64,000 bases of DNA from Actinomycetota bacterium (GTDB lineage: Bacteria > Actinomycetota > Acidimicrobiia > Acidimicrobiales > Iamiaceae). The translations under genes were made by a program, and so were the position numbers. The DNA lies in contig JACPNX010000013.1 in NCBI GenBank assembly GCA_016185275.1, positions 62,001-126,000 of the forward strand. The letters are read 5' to 3'. Positions 17,467 to 26,896 of the stretch are shown piece after piece; position 1 is the first letter of the stretch; the number at the start of each line of letters is the position of its first letter. The notes beneath the pieces were generated by a model. That model did no database searches and was not told the DNA's origin. It was given only the letters and a program-made list of their open reading frames with translations.

Positions 17467-20400
17467 CTACGCCAGGCTCGGCGTGGCCCCCGTGGCGAGA
17501 CCGAAGGCCGTCGACCAACCCGCGAGGTCGGCGCCGAGCACATCGAGCCGGTCTTCCAGCGCGGCGCCGGCCGCGTCGGCACCGGGGTCGCCCAGCCGCC
17601 GGCGCACGATGACCTCGGCGAGGCGCACGAGCGCCTGCGTGACGCGGTCACCGGTCGAGTCGACCGGCGCACGGCAGGCCGCCAGCGCGGTCGTGGCCGA
17701 CGCCGCGTCACCGTCGCGCGCCGCCACCAGCGCGACCGCGATGCGAGCGAAGGCCAGGTCGAGGTACGTGGTGGCCGCGAGTCCGGGCAGCCGCTCGGCG
17801 ATGCGGCGCACGCCGTCGCCGTCGCCCACCGCGGCGGCCACGAGCGCCCGGGCGCACAGGTGGTACGGCCGGCCGTCGTGCGGCGCTCCGATCGTCGCCA
17901 GCGCGGCGCGGGCGCCGTCGACGTCACCGGTCTGCAGCCGCGCCAGCGCCACCGTGGCGAGGAGATCGCCGGACAAGCTCGAGTCGGCGGCGTCGCACTG
18001 GCGCGCCGCCGGCAGCGCGAGCGCACCATCCGCGTCGCCGAGGTGGACCAGCGCGGCGAGGTGGGCGGCCTGCACACCCGGATCGGTGCGCCGCTGCGGG
18101 GTGGACGGCTCGGCCGCCTCGAAGACCCGCAACCCCTCGCCCACCCGACCGGACATCACCAGTCCCCGGGCATACGGCGCCACGGCCAAGCTGAGCCCGT
18201 ACGGGTCGGGCAGGCGCTCGAAGCACTCGACGGCCTCGGCGCCGAGGCGCACGGCGTCGTCCGTCGCGCCCGACCACAGGCGCACGGTGGCGAGCAGGAC
18301 GCGCATCATGGCGCCCGCCCACCGGTCGCGGCGCCCGTCGGCCTCGCGCAGCACGTCCACCGCGAGTGATTCGGCCTCGGCCGGGTCGCCTTGCTGCAGC
18401 TTGACGAAGCCGAGCAGCCCGCGGGCCCACCCGGCGCCGACCGAGTCGCCGATCGCTCGGAACTCGGCGACCGAGCGCTCGAGGCGCGCCTCGGCGACAT
18501 CGGTGTCGCCGGTGACGAAGGAGATCCACGCCAGATTCTGCCAGGCCCAGGCCAGACCGCGCCGGGAACCGGCCTGCTCGAACAGCCCGCGCGCCTGGCT
18601 CACCGACAGCTCGGCAGCCTCGAAGTCACCGCAGAAGAGCTGCTCCATGCCCAGCAGGCGCAGAGCCTCGCTGCGCCCGCCGAGATCGCCGACCGCCTCG
18701 AAGGAGGCGGCGGCCGATGCGAACAGGGCGATGCTGAGCTCGGAGTCGCCGGCGCGGTGGGCGATGTCGCCCAGCCGCAAGGTGGCCTCGGCCGCCTGGT
18801 CCGGCTGGCCCACCGTCCCCGCCAGCGCGAGGGCGGCGTCGGCGTCGGCCCGGCCGCCCTCCAGATCCCACCCTTCGGCGCGGGCCCGGCTGCGGCCGAC
18901 GAGCAGCCGCAGGCGCACGTCCGGCGCGTCGTGGCCGACCAGGCCCAGCGCCCGCGTGTAGAGCTGCTCGGCCACGGCCGTCACCCCGTCGCGGTCCGCC
19001 CGGCGGGCCGCCTCGCCGAGCCAGTGCACGGCCCGCTCGGTGACGCCGCTCGGCACCAGACCCGGCGCGTCCAGCTCGGCCACGTGCTCGGCGGAGGCAC
19101 CGAAGTGGTACGCCAGGCGATCGACGTCCGCCCCGGTCCAGTCGCCGTCGCCGTGATGGGACTCGATCCAGCGGGCGATGCCGTAGTGGCGCCTGGCGCG
19201 GTCATGCTTGGTCAGGTTGCGGTAGGCGACCTCGCGCACGAGGTCGGAGCGGAAGGACCACTCGGGCCCGGTCACCTCGAGCAGCTCCTTGGCGACGAGC
19301 GAGGCGACGAGGCCGTCCACAGCGCCCGCGGCCGGCCGCCCCATGGACTCGGCCATCTTCCGCAGGGCATAGACCGGCCCGTGCCGGCCGACGACCGCGG
19401 CGTCGGTGAGCACGGCCCGCTCGTCGGCATCGAGCCCGTCGAGGCGAGCGGCGACGAGGCCGCGCAGGGCGTCGGGCAGCCCGTGCAGTGCGTCCCCCCC
19501 ACCGGCCACCGGCTCGATGGCGGCGACCTCGGCGGGCGTGCGCGTGCCGAGCAGAGCGACGAGCTCCTCGAGGAAGAAGGGGTTGCCGCCGCTGCGCTCG
19601 AGCAGGAGGTCGCGGACCTCGGCCGGCGGCTCGGCGCCGAGCAAGGAGCGCAGCAGCTCCTCACCGGCCGGCCGGTCGAGGGGGTCAAGGTTGACGACGA
19701 GCTGGTTGTGGCGGCCCGGGGTGGGTGTCCAGCGCTCGCGGATCGACTGGCGGGCGGTGGCGAGCAGCACCACCGGGTGGCGGCCGAGCCGGTCGAGCAA
19801 CGTGTCGAGCACGTCCAGCACGACGTCGTCGGCCCAGTGGAGGTCGGAGAGCTGGAGGACGACGGGCTGGTGTGCGGCGGACTGCTCCAAGAACGCGGCC
19901 AGCGAGCTCACGGACGAGTCACGGCTGCCCGCGGCGTCCATGTCGCGCTGCGAGCCGTCGTAGCCCATGAGGGCGGCCAGTCCCTGCGCGACGCGCTCGG
20001 CCTCGAGCTCGGGGACCGACGGCGGGAACACCCGGGCGACACGCTCGCGGGCGCGGGCCAGCGCCTCGTCGGCGGGCGCCCCGGGCTTCAACCCGCAGGC
20101 GCGCCGCAGCGCCTCGGCGATCGGCCACCACACGTTCGCCTCGCCGTAGGGCACACAGCGGCCCTCGAAGACGACCGCACCGTGGCGGTCGCGAGCCGCC
20201 TCGGCCAGCTCGGTGGCCAAGCGCGTCTTGCCGACACCGGCGTCGCCGACGACGAGGGCGAGCAGCGCCCGGTGATGGCCGACGCTCGAGCGCAGCGCCC
20301 GCTCGAGCAGCTCGACCTCCTCGTCACGGCCGACCAGCGGAGCCTGGACGCGCGGCGGCCGGTGCCCGGGCGGCAGCAGCGCCTCGGTCGCCACCCAACC

Positions 20401-21003
20401 CTCGACGCTCTGCTCGCGCCCCCGCGCCGCCAGCAGGCCGCGGGGCTCGAACGCGATCACGTGCCGGGTGGCCTTGTAGGTGGCGGGCCCCACGAGCACC
20501 TCCCCGGGCCGGGCCGTGGTCTGCAAGCGGCTGGCGAGGTTGACGACGTCACCCATCGCCGTGGTCGCGCCGCCGGCCCGCATGGCGCCGACGAGGACCT
20601 CACCGGTGTTGACGCCGATGCGCATCTCGATGCGAGCGGCCGCCTCGCCGGTCACCTCGGCGAGCGTCTGCTGCATGCGCAGGCCGGCCCGCACGGCCCG
20701 CTCGGCGTCGTCCTCGTGCGCGACCGGCGCGCCGAACAGAGCGACGATGGCGTCACCGACGATCTTGTCGACCCGCCCGCCGAACGCGGTGATGTCCGCG
20801 GCGAGACGCTCGAACCAGCGGTCGACGAGGTTCTTCACCTTCTCGGGGTCGAGCCGCTCGGACAGCATCGTGAACCCGACGATGTCCGCGAACAGGACCG
20901 TGACGACGCGACGCTCGTCGCCCATCGACAGCAGCGGCTGGCCGCACGACGCGCAGAACCGCGCACCTTCGCTGATCGGGGCCCCGCACCCTGGGCACGC
21001 CAT
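17467..21003 (-). CDS. Adenylate cyclase / AAA ATPase / TPR multidomain regulator
   Basis: A 1,178-residue protein. Residues 3-20 form a zinc ribbon (CPGCG ... CASCG). Residues 33-200 are a class III nucleotide cyclase with metal aspartates D40 (LFADIVGFT) and D84 (KIVGDAIVALFG), substrate-binding K80, D152 and the N155/R159 pair (GDVVNLASRL). All catalytic positions are present, so it should make cAMP. A STAND-type ATPase follows (Walker A GDAGVGKT at 253-260), then about 600 residues of alpha-helical TPR-like repeats. The ATG at 21003 lies 6 bases after TATGCT, which argues for leaderless translation and against a longer start. Its regulatory target is unknown. Confidence 0.9.
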   Translation of the reverse strand: MACPGCGAPISEGARFCASCGQPLLSMGDERRVVTVLFADIVGFTMLSERLDPEKVKNLVDRWFERLAADITAFGGRVDKIVGDAIVALFGAPVAHEDDAERAVRAGLRMQQTLAEVTGEAAARIEMRIGVNTGEVLVGAMRAGGATTAMGDVVNLASRLQTTARPGEVLVGPATYKATRHVIAFEPRGLLAARGREQSVEGWVATEALLPPGHRPPRVQAPLVGRDEEVELLERALRSSVGHHRALLALVVGDAGVGKTRLATELAEAARDRHGAVVFEGRCVPYGEANVWWPIAEALRRACGLKPGAPADEALARARERVARVFPPSVPELEAERVAQGLAALMGYDGSQRDMDAAGSRDSSVSSLAAFLEQSAAHQPVVLQLSDLHWADDVVLDVLDTLLDRLGRHPVVLLATARQSIRERWTPTPGRHNQLVVNLDPLDRPAGEELLRSLLGAEPPAEVRDLLLERSGGNPFFLEELVALLGTRTPAEVAAIEPVAGGGDALHGLPDALRGLVAARLDGLDADERAVLTDAAVVGRHGPVYALRKMAESMGRPAAGAVDGLVASLVAKELLEVTGPEWSFRSDLVREVAYRNLTKHDRARRHYGIARWIESHHGDGDWTGADVDRLAYHFGASAEHVAELDAPGLVPSGVTERAVHWLGEAARRADRDGVTAVAEQLYTRALGLVGHDAPDVRLRLLVGRSRARAEGWDLEGGRADADAALALAGTVGQPDQAAEATLRLGDIAHRAGDSELSIALFASAAASFEAVGDLGGRSEALRLLGMEQLFCGDFEAAELSVSQARGLFEQAGSRRGLAWAWQNLAWISFVTGDTDVAEARLERSVAEFRAIGDSVGAGWARGLLGFVKLQQGDPAEAESLAVDVLREADGRRDRWAGAMMRVLLATVRLWSGATDDAVRLGAEAVECFERLPDPYGLSLAVAPYARGLVMSGRVGEGLRVFEAAEPSTPQRRTDPGVQAAHLAALVHLGDADGALALPAARQCDAADSSLSGDLLATVALARLQTGDVDGARAALATIGAPHDGRPYHLCARALVAAAVGDGDGVRRIAERLPGLAATTYLDLAFARIAVALVAARDGDAASATTALAACRAPVDSTGDRVTQALVRLAEVIVRRRLGDPGADAAGAALEDRLDVLGADLAGWSTAFGLATGATPSLA

Positions 21004-21009
21004 GGGCGC

Positions 21010-21015
21010 AGCATA
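21010..21015 (-). promoter_or_regulatory. -10 box of leaderless cyclase gene
   Basis: TATGCT on the minus strand ends 6 bases before the ATG at 21003. Confidence 0.5.
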
Positions 21016-21156
21016 CGGATCGAGCGCGTGGCGACCTCGCGTGCCGCACGGTCCGGTGTCACGCGCCGACAAGGTGCACGGGCGACCGGAGCGGGACGCA
21101 CCGGACACCCGCGACCAACTCGAGCGCACCTGACCGGGAGGCTGGAGCAACGGCGG

Positions 21157-21240
21157 AACGGCGGGCGGGCGCGTCGCGCCAGCGGGTACCGGCGCCGCAA
21201 CGGCGGGCGGGCGCCTCGCGCCAGGGGGTACCGTCGCCGC
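21157..21240. repeat. 42-bp tandem duplication carrying a duplicated promoter
   Basis: The 42 bases at 21157-21198 recur at 21199-21240 with three mismatches. Each copy holds a potential -10 box, TACCGG in the first and TACCGT in the second. The second copy ends two bases before the GTG of the ABC transporter gene. The rest of the gap from 21004 to 21156 shows no gene. Confidence 0.75.
21229..21234 (+). promoter_or_regulatory. -10 box of leaderless ABC transporter operon
   Basis: TACCGT ends 8 bases before the GTG at 21243, inside the second copy of the 42-bp duplication. Confidence 0.5.
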
Positions 21241-21242
21241 TC

Positions 21243-21989
21243 GTGACCACCGCCCCCCCGGCCACATCCGTCGTCGCACGCGCCGTGGAAGCCGTCAAGT
21301 ACTACGGCACCGGCGACACGGCCGTCCTCGCCCTCGCGCAGGTCGACGTGGCCATCGAAGGAGGGCGCTTCACCGCCATCATGGGACCGTCCGGGTCGGG
21401 CAAGTCCACGCTGATGCACTGCCTCGCCGGGCTCGACACGCTGACCTACGGCCGGGTCTTCCTGGGCGACGTCGACCTGTCGACGCTCGACGACAAGGCG
21501 CTCACCCGGCTGCGCCGCGACCGTGTCGGCTTCGTGTTCCAGTCGTACAACCTCGTGCCGACGCTGAGCGCACTGGAGAACATCACCCTGCCGTCCACGC
21601 TGGCGGGGCGGGAGGTCGACCGGCCGTGGCTGGAGCGAGTGGTCGGCACCGTGGGGCTGGCCGACCGCCTCGACCATCGGCCGAGCGAGCTGTCGGGCGG
21701 TCAGCAGCAGCGCGTCGCGGTGGCCCGGGCCCTCGCCCAGCGCCCCCAGATCGTGTTCGCCGACGAGCCCACCGGCAACCTGGACTCGCGCGCCAGCGGC
21801 GAGATCCTGGGGTTCATGCGCAGCGCGGTCGACGAGTTCGGCCAGACGATCGTCATGGTCACCCACGATCCGATCGCCGCCTCCTACGCCGACCGCGTGC
21901 TCTTCCTGGCCGACGGCCGCATCGTCGACGAGATGGCCTCGCCCACCGCCCAAGCCGTGCTCGACCGCATGAAGCGCTTCGGTGACTGA
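21243..21989 (+). CDS. ABC transporter ATP-binding protein (MacB/LolD type)
   Basis: A 248-residue ATPase with Walker A GPSGSGKS, Q-loop FVFQSYNLVPTLSALENI, signature LSGGQQQRVAVARAL, Walker B IVFADEPTGNLD and H-loop MVTHD. The Q-loop and signature variants are those of the MacB / LolD / FtsE-like group that partners FtsX-domain permeases. It starts at GTG close behind a TACCGT box. The permease gene follows after 21 bases, so the two should form an operon and a complex in the membrane. These systems power mechanotransmission or extrusion rather than import. Confidence 0.93.
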   Translation: MTTAPPATSVVARAVEAVKYYGTGDTAVLALAQVDVAIEGGRFTAIMGPSGSGKSTLMHCLAGLDTLTYGRVFLGDVDLSTLDDKALTRLRRDRVGFVFQSYNLVPTLSALENITLPSTLAGREVDRPWLERVVGTVGLADRLDHRPSELSGGQQQRVAVARALAQRPQIVFADEPTGNLDSRASGEILGFMRSAVDEFGQTIVMVTHDPIAASYADRVLFLADGRIVDEMASPTAQAVLDRMKRFGD

Positions 21990-22010
21990 ACCCTGGCACG
22001 GCACGCCGCC

Positions 22011-24581
22011 ATGCTGAAGCTCGCCCTTCGGAACCTGCGCAGCCACAAGCTGCGCCTCGTGATCACGGCCGGGGCCATCGTGCTCGGCGTCGGCTTCGTG
22101 GCAGGCACGTTCGTGCTCACGGACACCCTCGGCAAGGTCTTCGACGATCTCATCGACCGGTCCTCGGCCACCACCGACGTCGTGGTCCGCGGCAAGGCGG
22201 TGTTCGACTCGGCCGGCGGCGATCCCGGCGAATCGAAGGCGTTGCGCGCCGATCTGGATCCTGCGCTGCTGGATCGGGTCCGCGGCGTCGACGGGGTGAA
22301 GGCGGCCGACCTCGCCATCGTCTCGGCCACGACCCAGGTCCTGCGCCCGGACGGCAAACCCATAGCGGCGACCGGCAACGGCCCTCCCACACTCGGGTTC
22401 AACTGGAGCGACGTCGCCCAGCTGAACCCGTGGACGGTCGCCGCGGGCCGCCCGCCACGACGGGCGGGCGAGATCGCGATCGACCGGGCCACCTTCCGCA
22501 AAGGCAAGCTGCGCCTCGGCAGCCGGGTGCTGGTGCGGACACCCACCGGCCCGGTGCCGGCCCGGGTGGTCGGCGTGCTGACCTTCGGCGGCCAGGACAA
22601 CGCGGTGGGGGCCTCCGCGGTGGCCTTCGACCGGGCCACGGCCATTCGCCGGCTCAGCCCCGACGGCAAGGTGCAGGAGATCGACGCCATCGCCGCCGGC
22701 GGCGTGTCACAGACCGAGCTCGTCGCCCGCGTGAAGCGCGCCGTGGGCCGCTCGGTCGACGTGGTGAGCGGGCAGGCGAACGTGCAGGAGACCAAGAGCT
22801 CGTTCCGGAGCCAGCTGCGGATCTTCAACACGGTGCTCGGCGGGTTCGCCGGGGTGTCGCTGCTCGCCGGGACGTTCATCATCTACAACACCTTCGGCAT
22901 CATCGTCGCCCAGCGGACGCGGGAGCTCGCGCTGCTGCGGGCGCTCGGGGCCGCTGGCCGGCAGGTCTTCACGTCGGTGGTGGTGGAGGCGGCGGTCACG
23001 GGTCTCCTGGCCTCGCTCGGCGGCCTGGTGTTCGGGCTGGGCGTGGCGTGGCTCCTCAAGCTGGCCTTCGGCGCGCTCGGCGTCGACCTGCCGAGCGTCG
23101 GCCTGGTCGTCACGGGACGGACGGTCGCGGTCGCGCTCGTCGCCGGTCTGGCCACGACGACGCTGTCGGCCGTCGTCCCTGCCCGGCGGGCCAGCCGGGT
23201 GGCGCCCATGGCCGCCATGCGGGAGAGCGCGATCGAGCACGGCGGCGCCTCCCGGCGCCGGACCTGGGTCGCTGGCGCACTGCTCGGGCTGGGCGCCGCC
23301 CTGATGATCTCGGCCGCCGTGAGCCGCTCGCTGGCCAGAGTGGCGTTCGGCGGCGTGCTCCTGTTCTTCGGCGCCATCGTGCTCGGGCCGGTCCTCGCCA
23401 CGCTCTCGGGCCGCACGCTCGGCCGGCTGGCGCCCGGGATCACCGGGCGGCTCGCCCGCGAGAACGTCATCCGGAACCCGAGGCGCTCGGCCAGCACGGC
23501 CGCCTCGCTGATCCTGGCGCTGACGGTCATCACCTTGTTCACCATCTTCTCGACGTCGTTCGGCGCGTCGATCAACGCGGCGACCGCCCGCGGCTTCCGC
23601 GCGACCTTCCAGGTGACCAGCGGCGCGTTCCAGACCGGTGGCCTGCCCCCCGCCTTCGCCGAGCAGGTGCGCAGCCTCGACGGCGTGGCCGCGGTCTCCG
23701 GCATCAGGCGGGGGACCGTCGGGGTGGCCGGCGGCGCGCGGGCCTGGTTCGGCGTGTCCGGTCGCGACATCGGGCGACTCGTCGACCTGCAGGTCGAAGC
23801 GGGCCGGCTCGAGGCTCTCGGGCCGGGCACGATCGCCGTCGACCGCACGTACGCCGACCGGTACCGCTGGAAGCTGGGCTCCGAGGTGAGGACCCGGTGG
23901 GTGGACGGCTCGATCCACCCGCTCCGCGTCGTCGCCATCTACGGCAACGGCGACCTCGTGGCGCAGGGCCCCGACGGCCACCTGCTGGTGGACCAGTCCG
24001 TGTTCGACCGCGCCCAACCGGCGGCCCTGCGCCTCGACAACCGCGTGCTCATCGAAGCCGCCCCGGGCGTTCCCCGGGAACGGCTGCGCCAGGCCATCGA
24101 GCGGACGGGCCGTCCCTTCGGCGCGCCCAAGGTCCAGGACCTGGCGCAGATCCAGGCCGACCAGAGCCGCCAGATCAACCAGCAGCTCGCCTTCTTCGTC
24201 GTGCTGCTCGGTCTGAGCGTGATCATCGGCGCCATCGGCATCGTGAACACCCTCGTGCTCAGCGTGCTGGAGCGGACGCGCGAGATCGGGCTCCTGCGGG
24301 CGGTCGGCGCCGAGCGGGGCAAGGTGGCCACCACGGTTCTGTTCGAGTCGGTGCTGGTGGCGATCTTCGGCACCATCGTGGGGTTCGTGCTGGGCACGTC
24401 GATCGGCAGCGCGTTGATGCTGTCGCTGCGGGGGTCGATCGAGACGGCGAGGATCAGCATCCCGATCCCCGTCCTCGTGGTGTACGCCGTGGTGGCCGTG
24501 GTGATCGGTACCGCCGCCGGGCTCTATCCCGCGTGGCGCGCCGCCCGCCTCGACGTGCTGCGGGCCATCACGGTCGAGTAG
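22011..24581 (+). CDS. FtsX/MacB-type ABC transporter permease
   Basis: An 856-residue permease with duplicated FtsX domains. An N-terminal helix (LKLALRNLRSHKLRLVITA) is followed by a large extracytoplasmic domain (residues 45-250), then three helices with the FtsX pattern TRELALLRALGA. A second extracytoplasmic domain and three more helices repeat the pattern (TREIGLLRAVGA) and end YPAWRAARLDVLRAITVE. This ten-helix form is common in Actinobacteria and is usually called a lipoprotein or macrolide exporter by homology only; the cargo here is unknown. It ends 13 bases from the convergent NDH-2-like gene. Confidence 0.92.
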   Translation: MLKLALRNLRSHKLRLVITAGAIVLGVGFVAGTFVLTDTLGKVFDDLIDRSSATTDVVVRGKAVFDSAGGDPGESKALRADLDPALLDRVRGVDGVKAADLAIVSATTQVLRPDGKPIAATGNGPPTLGFNWSDVAQLNPWTVAAGRPPRRAGEIAIDRATFRKGKLRLGSRVLVRTPTGPVPARVVGVLTFGGQDNAVGASAVAFDRATAIRRLSPDGKVQEIDAIAAGGVSQTELVARVKRAVGRSVDVVSGQANVQETKSSFRSQLRIFNTVLGGFAGVSLLAGTFIIYNTFGIIVAQRTRELALLRALGAAGRQVFTSVVVEAAVTGLLASLGGLVFGLGVAWLLKLAFGALGVDLPSVGLVVTGRTVAVALVAGLATTTLSAVVPARRASRVAPMAAMRESAIEHGGASRRRTWVAGALLGLGAALMISAAVSRSLARVAFGGVLLFFGAIVLGPVLATLSGRTLGRLAPGITGRLARENVIRNPRRSASTAASLILALTVITLFTIFSTSFGASINAATARGFRATFQVTSGAFQTGGLPPAFAEQVRSLDGVAAVSGIRRGTVGVAGGARAWFGVSGRDIGRLVDLQVEAGRLEALGPGTIAVDRTYADRYRWKLGSEVRTRWVDGSIHPLRVVAIYGNGDLVAQGPDGHLLVDQSVFDRAQPAALRLDNRVLIEAAPGVPRERLRQAIERTGRPFGAPKVQDLAQIQADQSRQINQQLAFFVVLLGLSVIIGAIGIVNTLVLSVLERTREIGLLRAVGAERGKVATTVLFESVLVAIFGTIVGFVLGTSIGSALMLSLRGSIETARISIPIPVLVVYAVVAVVIGTAAGLYPAWRAARLDVLRAITVE

Positions 24582-24594
24582 CACGCCGCCGCGC

Positions 24595-26007
24595 TCACGA
24601 CGCGGCCGACCGGTCGACGCCGGAGTCGGGCGCGTCCGGCGCGTCCGACGGGCCGAGAGCGTCGGGCGCGTCCGGCGCGTCCGGCGCGTCGGGCGGGCCG
24701 AGAGCGTCGGGCCCCTCGGTGTGGAGGATCAGGCGGGGACCTCGATCCCAGGTGAGGTAGTTCCAGAACCAGTTGAGCAGCACCGACAGCCGGTTGCGGA
24801 AGCCGACCAGGAAGACCAGGTGCAGCCCCAACCACGCCAACCAACCGGGTGTGCCCTGGAGGTTGATGCGCATCGGGAGGTCGGCGACCGCGGCTCGGCG
24901 GCCGATCGTCGCCATCGTGCCCTTGTCCAGGTAGCGGAACCCCTCGGTGGGCAGGCCGGCTCGGAGCCGACGGATCTGGCGGGCGGCGTGACGGCCCGAC
25001 TGCATGGCGACCGGCGCCACCTGGGCCAGCACCCGCCCCGTGGGCGCATCGCGCACGAGCGCGACGTCACCGACGGCGAAGACCTCGGGATGGCCGGGCA
25101 CCCGCAGGTCGGGGTTCACGACCACCCGCCCACCCGGCCCCGTCTCCAGGCCGAGGCCGGCGACGACGGGGTTGGCCCGCACCCCGGCGGCCCACACGAG
25201 CGTGTGGCTGCGGATGACCTCACCACCGGCGAGGCACACGCGGGTGCCGTCCACCGACTGGACCGTGCATCCCAGCCGCACGCGGACCCCGCGGCGGCGC
25301 AGCTCCTCGAGCGCGTGGCGGCGCGAGCCCGGCCGGAACGGGCCGAGCAGCTCGTCGCGCGCTTCGAGGACCGTGACCGTGGCCCGGCTGAGGTCCAGCT
25401 CGGCGAAGTCCTTGCGCAGGACGCGGTCGAACAGCTCGACGAGCGCGCCGGCCACCTCCACACCGGTCGCCCCGCCGCCGACCACCGTGACGGCGAGGGC
25501 ACCGTCGTCCACGAGGCCGGGGTCCGCGGAGGCGGCCTCGAAGCGGGACAGGATGTGGTTGCGGAGCCGGACGGCGTCGGGCAGCACGTACAGCGGGAAC
25601 CCGTGCTCGGCCGCACCCGGCACACCGAAGAAGTTGGTGGACGCGCCGACGGCGATGACGAGGTGGTCATAGGCCAGCTCGCCGGCCACCAGCCGCAGGC
25701 GACGCCGGTCGAAGTCGATGCCGGTGATCTCGGCTCGCCGGAAGCGCACGTTGCCCTGGCCCGAGAAGATGGCCCGGACGGGATAGGCGACGTCGGCCGC
25801 GTTCAGGCCGGCCGTGGCCACCTGGTAGAGGAGCGGCTGGAAGGTGTGGAAGTTGTTGCGGTCGACGACCGTGACGTCGACGTCCGCACCGGCCAGCCCG
25901 GCCACGGCGTCGAGCCCGCCGAAACCGGCGCCCAGCACCACGACACGGGGCCGCGGGCCCGCGGCGCCGGCTCCACCCGGTGTGCCCGGCGCGTCGGTCC
26001 GTCCCAC
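24595..26007 (-). CDS. NDH-2-type NAD(P)/FAD-dependent dehydrogenase
   Basis: A 470-residue protein with FAD-binding VVVLGAGFGGLDAV near residue 22, FHTFQPLLYQVATAGL (the NDH-2 quinone-site signature), NAD-binding VTVVGGGATGVEVAGAL, and the second FAD motif VFAVGDVALV. The C-terminal WLAWLGLHLVFLVGFRNR is the membrane-attachment helix of the family. It should pass electrons from NADH to quinone at the inner face of the membrane. The GTG at 26007 lies 8 bases after TAGGGT, hence the start choice. The last 35 residues are a repetitive Asp-Ala-Pro tail. Confidence 0.88.
   Translation of the reverse strand: MGRTDAPGTPGGAGAAGPRPRVVVLGAGFGGLDAVAGLAGADVDVTVVDRNNFHTFQPLLYQVATAGLNAADVAYPVRAIFSGQGNVRFRRAEITGIDFDRRRLRLVAGELAYDHLVIAVGASTNFFGVPGAAEHGFPLYVLPDAVRLRNHILSRFEAASADPGLVDDGALAVTVVGGGATGVEVAGALVELFDRVLRKDFAELDLSRATVTVLEARDELLGPFRPGSRRHALEELRRRGVRVRLGCTVQSVDGTRVCLAGGEVIRSHTLVWAAGVRANPVVAGLGLETGPGGRVVVNPDLRVPGHPEVFAVGDVALVRDAPTGRVLAQVAPVAMQSGRHAARQIRRLRAGLPTEGFRYLDKGTMATIGRRAAVADLPMRINLQGTPGWLAWLGLHLVFLVGFRNRLSVLLNWFWNYLTWDRGPRLILHTEGPDALGPPDAPDAPDAPDALGPSDAPDAPDSGVDRSAAS
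24618..24718. repeat. Asp-Ala-Pro codon repeat in NDH-2 gene tail
   Basis: Nine-base units like GCGTCCGGC recur, broken by copies of GGGCCGAGAGCGTCGGG. They encode the C-terminal runs DAPDAPDAPDALGP and SDAPDAPD. The array lies outside the conserved enzyme domain and looks like slippage expansion. Confidence 0.7.
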
Positions 26008-26015
26008 TGCGGGCG

Positions 26016-26021
26016 ACCCTA
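26016..26021 (-). promoter_or_regulatory. -10 box of leaderless NDH-2-type gene
   Basis: TAGGGT on the minus strand ends 8 bases before the GTG at 26007. Confidence 0.5.
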
Positions 26022-26041
26022 CCGACCGGGGATGGCCGTGC

Positions 26042-26890
26042 TCATCCCTGTCGGGTTGCCGCGCCCGCGGATCCGCGCGGGCGGACCTGGCACCCCGGAC
26101 ACCAGTAGGTGGTGCGGGCGTGCTGGCCTTGGCGTCGCATCCGCACCGGGGCACCGCAACGCGAGCACGGCTGACCGGCGCGCCCGTAGACGGCCACGCC
26201 TCCGCGCCCCGCCGGGCCCACGGTCGTGCGCCGAGCCGTCCGCAGGTTGGCCACGAGCAGGCGGTGCGCGGTGCGGATGAGGTCTGCCTGCAGGTCGTCC
26301 GGCACGCCGGCCACGGGCGTGAAGGGGTCCAGACGGCACGCCCAGCAGACCTCGGACTTGTAGACGTTGCCCACACCGCAGGCGACCCGCTGGTCGAGCA
26401 GCGCGTCGGCGATCTCGGTACCCGCCGGTCCGGTGGCCGCCAGGCGCCGGACGCACTCGTCCAGGTCTGCGTCGGTGAGCCCGACGCGGCACAGGTCCGG
26501 CCCGAGGTGGCCGACGGGATCCCGGCCCGTGCCGAGCGGCCCGCCCACGTGGTCCCGGCGGTAGGTCTCCACGACGGGAGCCGAGAAGCAGACCGCCGTC
26601 CATCCGGGCACGTCGAGCCGCGCCCGCACGAGGTGACCCGGCTTGCGCCACCGCTCGCCTTCCCGGTACAGGTGCCAGGAACCGGTCATGCGCAGGTGGG
26701 TCCGCAGCGTCAGGCCGCCGGCGAAGTGGATCAGCAGGTGCTTGCCGACCGCCTCGACGTGCTCGATGGTCGTGCCGGGCGACGGCCGGGCGCCGAGCAG
26801 GCGCGGAGCCTCGAACCGGGTCAGCGCGGCGCCCGCCAGGACGGGCTCGAGCCGAGCCGCGATGCGGTGGAGCGTGTCACCCTCGGGCAC
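26042..26890 (-). CDS. Fpg/Nei-family DNA glycosylase (endonuclease VIII-like)
   Basis: A 282-residue base-excision enzyme. It begins MPEGDTLHR, where P2 is the catalytic nucleophile after Met removal and E3 the general acid; PEGDT rather than PELPE places it with Nei. GKHLLIHF supplies the conserved lysine, QRVACGVGNVYKSEVCW is the helix-two-turn-helix, and the C-terminus has a zinc finger (CSRCGAPV ... YWCPGC). It removes oxidised bases and nicks the abasic site. It lies 6 bases downstream of a small conserved gene on the same strand. Confidence 0.92.
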   Translation of the reverse strand: MPEGDTLHRIAARLEPVLAGAALTRFEAPRLLGARPSPGTTIEHVEAVGKHLLIHFAGGLTLRTHLRMTGSWHLYREGERWRKPGHLVRARLDVPGWTAVCFSAPVVETYRRDHVGGPLGTGRDPVGHLGPDLCRVGLTDADLDECVRRLAATGPAGTEIADALLDQRVACGVGNVYKSEVCWACRLDPFTPVAGVPDDLQADLIRTAHRLLVANLRTARRTTVGPAGRGGVAVYGRAGQPCSRCGAPVRMRRQGQHARTTYWCPGCQVRPRGSAGAATRQG

Positions 26891-26896
26891 GGCCGC

